Below, piece by piece: positions 17,582 to 20,729 of a stretch of 20,729 nucleotides of DNA. Every line of letters begins with the position of its first letter. Position 1 is the first letter of the stretch. Made by a program: the position numbers and the translations under genes. Source of the DNA: Dunaliella salina (Eukaryota > Chlorophyta > Chlorophyceae > Chlamydomonadales > Dunaliellaceae); contig MU069868.1 in the NCBI GenBank assembly GCA_002284615.2, forward strand, positions 28,316 through 49,044, given 5' to 3'. The notes beneath the pieces are model-generated. The model did not search any database and was not told the DNA's origin. It worked only from the letters and a program-made list of their open reading frames with translations.

Positions 17582-17988
17582 CAGGGTTGCCTAGTTCGAG
17601 AATTTTGAACTGTTCGTGAACTCGAACTTTTTCGAACTGTTCGCGAACTTTAAATTGTCAGTTCGAAGAACTTTATGCCCTCTGCCAAAAATGGACCCTT
17701 GACACCCCCTGAACACCCCCTTGACACCAGCTTGACACCCCCCTTACAGCCCTTACCACCCCCCCGGACTGACAAAAAGACGTCCCTTGTCTTTCCCCAT
17801 CATAATTTATGCAAAAGGGGCAAAAGGGGAGAGGGGGAGAGGGGGTACAGAGGTTGAGGTGCAGTTGTCACCCCCTTCCCTGCCTCCTGCCTGCAGGCAA
17901 ACGCTCGTTCGAACAATCCGTCGAATCACGAACTTTATCGAACTGTTCGCGAACTTAATTTGTCAAACCCCCGAACTAGGCAACCCTG
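17582..17988. mobile_element. 407-bp hAT-type MITE with 17-bp TIRs and 8-bp target duplication
   Basis: The left end CAGGGTTGCCTAGTTCG (17582-17598) is the exact reverse complement of 17972-17988. GAGTGCAG flanks both sides (17574-17581 and 17989-17996). An 8-bp target duplication and a CAGGG terminus are hallmarks of hAT transposons. Subterminal CGAACTGTTCGCGAACTT occurs near both ends in the same orientation and is itself palindromic (GTTCGCGAAC). The middle holds TTGACACCCCC repeats (17698-17745) and a G-rich AGGGGGAGAGGGGG run (about 17832-17845). No transposase is encoded. Confidence 0.92.
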
Positions 17989-17996
17989 GAGTGCAG

Positions 17997-18591
17997 AATG
18001 GCGCTTATTAGGAGACAAAACTACAGTTTACTTATTGACAGCACGCAATGCAATAAGCACACCTAAACCAAAACGGAAAGGAACATCAAAAACAGTCGAT
18101 CACTCACAAAACAAAGCAAACGAAGCCAGACACAAATCGAATCTGAACAGGAACCCCCACCGCAGGCCTCCCTCCCCCAACCCAACTAAAGTCTTCCACG
18201 TGGCGCTGCAAAAACAGGCTAAACATAAGAGCAGGGAAAAGCATTGCTCCACACCACTAGTCAGAAGCCCCCCCCCCCCAAGATCATTTAAACAAATGAA
18301 ATGGCCCCACATGAAATCAGCCTAGGCCTGCACCCAGCAACCAGCCAAGAGAATGTTGTCATTAGGCACTGAACCGCAGCCGAGCACAGCACAATCTTGC
18401 CTGCCTTGGCTGACTGTGATGCACAGGACCAGTGAAGGAAACGCGCCCGCACAACAACCAAGATGGCGCCTGCCTGTGTATGCATGACTGCCTTGCGTCG
18501 AGCACGAGCTGTCCGGCTCTGCCGCCTCAAGGTTCCTGAATGCTGGTGCTTGCAGTTCGCGGCTGCTGGTTGTCTGGCGCAAGGCTCTCCC
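17997..18591 (-). other. 3' flank / UTR of the ER HSP90 gene
   Basis: Lies downstream of the KDEL stop on the minus strand. No coding signal; the plus-strand open frame 17960-18325 is Lys/Pro-rich and unsupported. A C run of ten (about 18270-18279) is present. No TTACA (minus-strand TGTAA) was seen here; the nearest I note is 17744-17748, inside the hAT MITE. Confidence 0.4.
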
Positions 18592-18618
18592 TTAGAGCTC
18601 ATCCTTGGCCTCCTCTTT
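18592..18618 (-). CDS. HSP90B: ER HSP90 (GRP94/HSP90B type), last coding mini-exon ending in KDEL
   Basis: On the minus strand an acceptor (GGTTGCAG) is followed by KEEAKDEL and TAA, nine codons in all. KDEL immediately before a stop is the retention signal of soluble ER proteins, and acidic tail plus KDEL is exactly how GRP94 and plant HSP90.7 end. The exon starts in phase 0, matching the phase-0 donors of the acidic-tail exon (19515) and of the spare cassette (19116). I found it by following the gene, because it is too short for an ORF scan. A second copy of this acceptor lies at 18741. Confidence 0.8.
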   Translation of the reverse strand, partial: KEEAKDEL

Positions 18619-18815
18619 CTGCAACCACATGAGAGTTTGGTGGTACAAATTTTGTATTAGTAACGGCATTGTAGAGCTTGAAATAGTTTTGCACATGTGG
18701 AGCAGTCAGTGCTGAATGGAAAAATTTTTTGCCTCTCCTTCTGCAACCGCATGTGAGATTGGTAGCAAGTTGGTTTGTAATGGCATTGTAGAGCTTAAAA
18801 ATGTTTGGGAAGGGG
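18600..18815. repeat. Tandem duplication covering the acceptor of the KDEL exon (period 122)
   Basis: CTCCTCTTTCTGCAACC (from about 18610) and CTCTCCTTCTGCAACC (from about 18733) begin two copies that both continue through CATGAGAGTTTGGT/CATGTGAGATTGGT to GGCATTGTAGAGCTT (about 18664-18679 and 18781-18797). The upstream copy (in gene direction) offers an alternative acceptor. Confidence 0.8.
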
Positions 18816-18900
18816 CAAAGACAGAAAAAAATAATCCTGCAACACCTGCGACAGGAATGGTTCAGGCTTCACCAAACATTTACCTGCATGCACCTCACCC

Positions 18901-19025
18901 CACATGCATGCACACCCTCCAGCAAGTAGGCACATCCTCCCACATGCATGCAAACCCTCCAGCATGTGCGCATATCCTCCCACATGCTTGCACACCCTCC
19001 GGCATAAAAACCTTCCACATGCATG
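18901..19025. repeat. 40-bp intronic tandem repeat, about 3 copies
   Basis: CACATGCATGCACACCCTCC starts units at 18901, 18941 and 18981 (the last 36 bases long), with a partial one at 19017. It lies in the intron between the acidic-tail cassettes and the KDEL exon. Confidence 0.9.
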
Positions 19026-19115
19026 ATTTTCACCTTTCCACACGCATCCTGCCTGCTTACATCCTGCCTGCTCATTTGTGCTGCACCTCACCAACCCACA
19101 CAAGCTGTGACTCAC

Positions 19116-19169
19116 CTGCCCTGCCTCCTTAGTTCCTCCAGCTTCCTCTGCCTCCTCCTCTCCATCATC
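19116..19169 (-). CDS. HSP90B: Duplicated acidic-tail cassette, possible alternative exon of ER HSP90
   Basis: Minus strand: CTGGCCAG, then 18 codons reading DDGEEEAEEAGGTKEAGQ, then donor GTGAGT. The peptide matches the end of the main acidic-tail exon (DDGEEEAEEAHEAEGTEEAGQ with two residues removed and one change). Both ends are phase 0, so it can be spliced in or skipped without upsetting the KDEL exon. The acceptor lacks a strong pyrimidine tract, so use is uncertain. Confidence 0.45.
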
Positions 19170-19514
19170 CTGGCCAGCATGTGCTGCACCTCACCAGCCC
19201 ACGCATGCTCCACCTTACCAGCTAACATGTGCTTTGCTCCATCAGACAATCTGTGCTCCTCCTCCCCTGCCCTGCCGCCTCAGCGTTCTGCCCCTCTTCT
19301 GCTTCCTCTCCATCATCCAAGTCCACATCAGCATCATCAAGCGCCAGAGATCAGAAGAAAATCGAGAAGCAGCTTCACCTCACCTGCCCTGCCTCCTCAG
19401 CTTCCTGCGTCTCCTCTGCCTCATCATCTCAAGCACCCATCCATGTCGACATGTGCTTCACCACATCTTCATGCGTGTGCTGCACCTCATCAGCCCACAT
19501 GTGCTTCTCCTTAC

Positions 19515-19628
19515 CTGCCCTGCCTCCTCAGTTCCTTCTGCTTCATGCGCCTCCTCTGCCTCCTCCTCCCCATCATCCATGTCCACATCTGCATCAGGGT
19601 CCACGCCCAGCTGCTGCCCCACCAGTGA
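19515..19628 (-). CDS. HSP90B: ER HSP90, acidic-tail exon
   Basis: A 114-base exon (38 codons, phase 0 at both ends), bounded on the minus strand by acceptor CACACACGCAG and donor GTAAGGAG. It reads SLVGQQLGVDPDADVDMDDG followed by EEEAEEAHEAEGTEEAGQ. The first nine residues close the C-terminal dimerisation domain (compare the NS-x-K-SGLNI-x-PDA end of plant HSP90.7), and the rest is the charged tail. Joining RVQ of the previous exon to SLVG is in frame. It is the first of four tandem copies of this exon. Confidence 0.85.
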
Positions 19629-19978
19629 CTGCGTGTGTGGAGCAGGTGTGAACACTGGCATTAGCAGCAAGAGCCAGTATGCAAGGTGTTCCAATGTTGC
19701 ATGCACACGAGCTATTTATAGCCTGCTGTAACAAGACAGGCATCTCCCTCCCTGTGGACTTTCAGCCTTTCTGGATGGCCAAGACAAACTTCATGATGCC
19801 AGGGACATACCTACAGCTTTTCATCGCAAACAAGAGTATGCTTCAATCAGGCTGAACAAATCCACTGTCGTCAAAGGACTCTGAACAGGCTTGCATAATT
19901 GCTGAGTGGTATGGCAATCTCTCAAGCACCTAGCAATTGGTAACAGGAGTAAAGCATACACATGGGGCCAAATTCCGC

Positions 19979-20070
<92 letters not shown>

Positions 20071-20075
20071 CTCAC
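19629..20075 (-). other. Intron of ER HSP90 containing (CA)43
   Basis: Between donor GTGAGGG (minus, from 20075) and acceptor CACACACGCAG (19629). 447 bases. No gene within; it contains the microsatellite at 19981-20066, which starts 9 bases past the donor. Confidence 0.8.
19981..20066. repeat. (CA)43 microsatellite
   Basis: Forty-three uninterrupted CA units ((TG)43 on the gene's strand), just inside the intron after the HSP90 C-terminal exon. The flanking His/Thr and Cys/Val open frames are artefacts. Confidence 0.98.
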
Positions 20076-20229
20076 CTGCACTCGGGAGGTGAAGCCCTTG
20101 GCGTTTTCAGGCACGAACCCACTCTCCAGCAGCGCAGCATCGAACAGCAAGTGACCCAGCTCGGTGGTGTTGTCATCTGCTTCCTCAGACTCAGCCACAC
20201 GGTCCTTTAGGCTGCGGATCAAAGGGTGC
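20076..20229 (-). CDS. HSP90B: ER HSP90, C-terminal domain exon
   Basis: Minus strand: acceptor CCTTGCAG, then one base completing an Arg codon, then 51 codons: HPLIRSLKDRVAESEEADDN, TTELGHLLFDAALLESGFVP, ENAKGFTSRVQ, then donor GTGAGGG. It matches the last conserved blocks of ER HSP90s (NPRHPxIxxLxxRV ... LxxxAxLxSGF ... PxxFxxRI), which form the C-terminal dimer interface. Cytosolic HSP90s have NPDxPI here instead. The chaperone folds secretory and membrane proteins in the ER lumen. Phase 2 at entry and phase 0 at exit fit the neighbours. The ATPase and middle domains lie to the right, outside the window. No nonsense codon or lost splice site is visible. Confidence 0.88.
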
Positions 20230-20635
20230 CTGCAAGGAAGACAGGAGGAAAAGGGGGCTTGAAAATTCTATTCCTTTGGCCTGCTTCCTCTAAGTTGGCC
20301 ATGCAGTTCTGCTAATTGCGCACCAGAGGGCGCCTGCAAGATGGAGGCAGATAAATGGATTTGAATAATATTTCTCTGGTTGGTATCGTAGAATCAGCCG
20401 TGGTAAATCAGGCTGCAGACAAGAGGGTGCCTGCGAGATGGAAAGGGGGTCTGAGACTTAATGCTCTAGAGGTATGCGTCCTTATACCCAACCATTAGGT
20501 CCTGCAAACTGCGCAACAGGGCGCCTGTAAGATGGACAGCAGAAAGAGGGAGTCAGAATCACGTTTCCTTGGTTTGCATCCAAGGCGTAGCCATGCAGTC
20601 CTTCAGGCTGCGGATGAGAGCATGCCTCCAAGATG

Positions 20636-20640
<5 letters not shown>
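20205..20640. repeat. About 100-bp tandem array carrying five copies of the HSP90 exon acceptor
   Basis: The phrase GGCTGCGGATCAAAGGGTGCC-TGCAAG (exon start plus acceptor, seen from the plus strand) recurs with GCCTGCAAG-type cores at 20228, 20332, 20429, 20523 and 20624 (spacings 104, 97, 94 and 101). The intron part (GATGGA, AAAGGGGG, TTCCTTTGG, TTGCATCC, TAGCCATGCAGT) is repeated as well. Only the copy at 20229 leads into an open, conserved exon; the others carry decayed versions. Confidence 0.88.

Positions 20641-20642
<2 letters not shown>

Positions 20643-20729
<87 letters not shown>
20643..20729. repeat. (AG)n microsatellite, runs off the window
   Basis: At least 43 uninterrupted AG units directly after the fifth acceptor repeat, within an intron of the HSP90 gene. 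A contig ending here is typical of assembly failure at a simple repeat. Confidence 0.97.

Larger units (their letters stand above)
19116..19628. repeat. Four-copy degenerate tandem repeat of the acidic-tail exon with its donor
   Basis: Each copy ends on the minus strand in GAGGCAGGGCAG or GCGGCAGGGCAG, at plus positions 19515, 19384, 19267 and 19116 (spacings 131, 117 and 151). Donors after the four: GTAAGG, GTGAGG, GGGAGG (lost) and GTGAGT. Intron parts are copied too (GTGCAGCACA and AAGCACATGT phrases). The copy ending at 19267 keeps the start DADVDLDDGEEAEE, so whole exon plus intron was duplicated. Confidence 0.85.

Noticed and set aside
19023..19731. Plus-strand frames of 140-201 codons rich in Ser, Pro, Cys and His
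   Set aside because: Antisense of the acidic-tail exon repeats of HSP90 (GAG/GCA-rich on the minus strand).
19906..20210. Plus-strand His-Thr repeat proteins
   Set aside because: Translation of the (CA)43 microsatellite in an intron.

Overview
This is eukaryotic nuclear DNA, most likely from a green alga (Chlorophyta; inference). The signs are CAG/GCT-rich low-complexity coding, long (CA)n and (GA)n microsatellites, spliced GT-AG exons, several non-LTR retrotransposon families, short non-autonomous DNA transposons and a plant/alga-like ER chaperone gene. No bacterial operon, rRNA or CRISPR is present. The sequence has two N bases (60 and 289).

Layout. Positions 1-8350 are a graveyard of two non-LTR retrotransposon (LINE) families lying in opposite orientation. 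Family A (plus strand) appears as 3' pieces at about 678-1190, 4887-5213, 6929-7227 and 7277-8222, recognised by a shared C-terminal domain (YHHW, RFRLRAHTL, CDLCDLNDLQDEKH...C). Family B (minus strand) appears as an open reverse-transcriptase N-terminal frame at 1-600, a C-terminal piece at 2674-3335, a short linker piece at 4162-4365 and a larger piece at 5390-6920 with RNase H, a CCHC zinc motif and a PD-(D/E)XK-like nuclease motif. Two related minisatellite arrays (2168-2487 and 4371-4770) lie between them. A tRNA-like SINE (8223-8355) is followed directly by a TA-flanked MITE (8358-8740).

Positions 8854-13722 hold the longest family A copy: ORF1 (coiled coil plus Ala/Pro-rich tract), AP endonuclease and reverse transcriptase. 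It is broken by nonsense codons and by frameshifts in homopolymer runs, and loses its 3' end at about 13722. Positions 13959-16136 carry an unrecognised plus-strand gene or pseudogene, Cys-rich at the start and polyQ/coiled-coil at the end, with several in-frame stops. An intergenic stretch follows, with a tandem duplication, a hairpin and a 407-bp hAT-type MITE (17582-17988) flanked by a perfect 8-bp duplication.

The right end (20229 down to 18592, minus strand) is the 3' part of a host gene for an ER HSP90 (GRP94/HSP90B type). I reconstructed it from splice sites: a C-terminal domain exon, an acidic-tail exon and a last mini-exon ending in KDEL-stop. This 2-kb gene end contains four separate local tandem duplications that copy exon-intron junctions (acceptor, acidic-tail exon, KDEL-exon acceptor, intron 40-mer) plus (CA)43 and a (GA)n run. 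The duplicated acidic cassette keeps phase 0, so tail length and even ER retention could vary by splicing. That is the most biologically interesting feature of the window.
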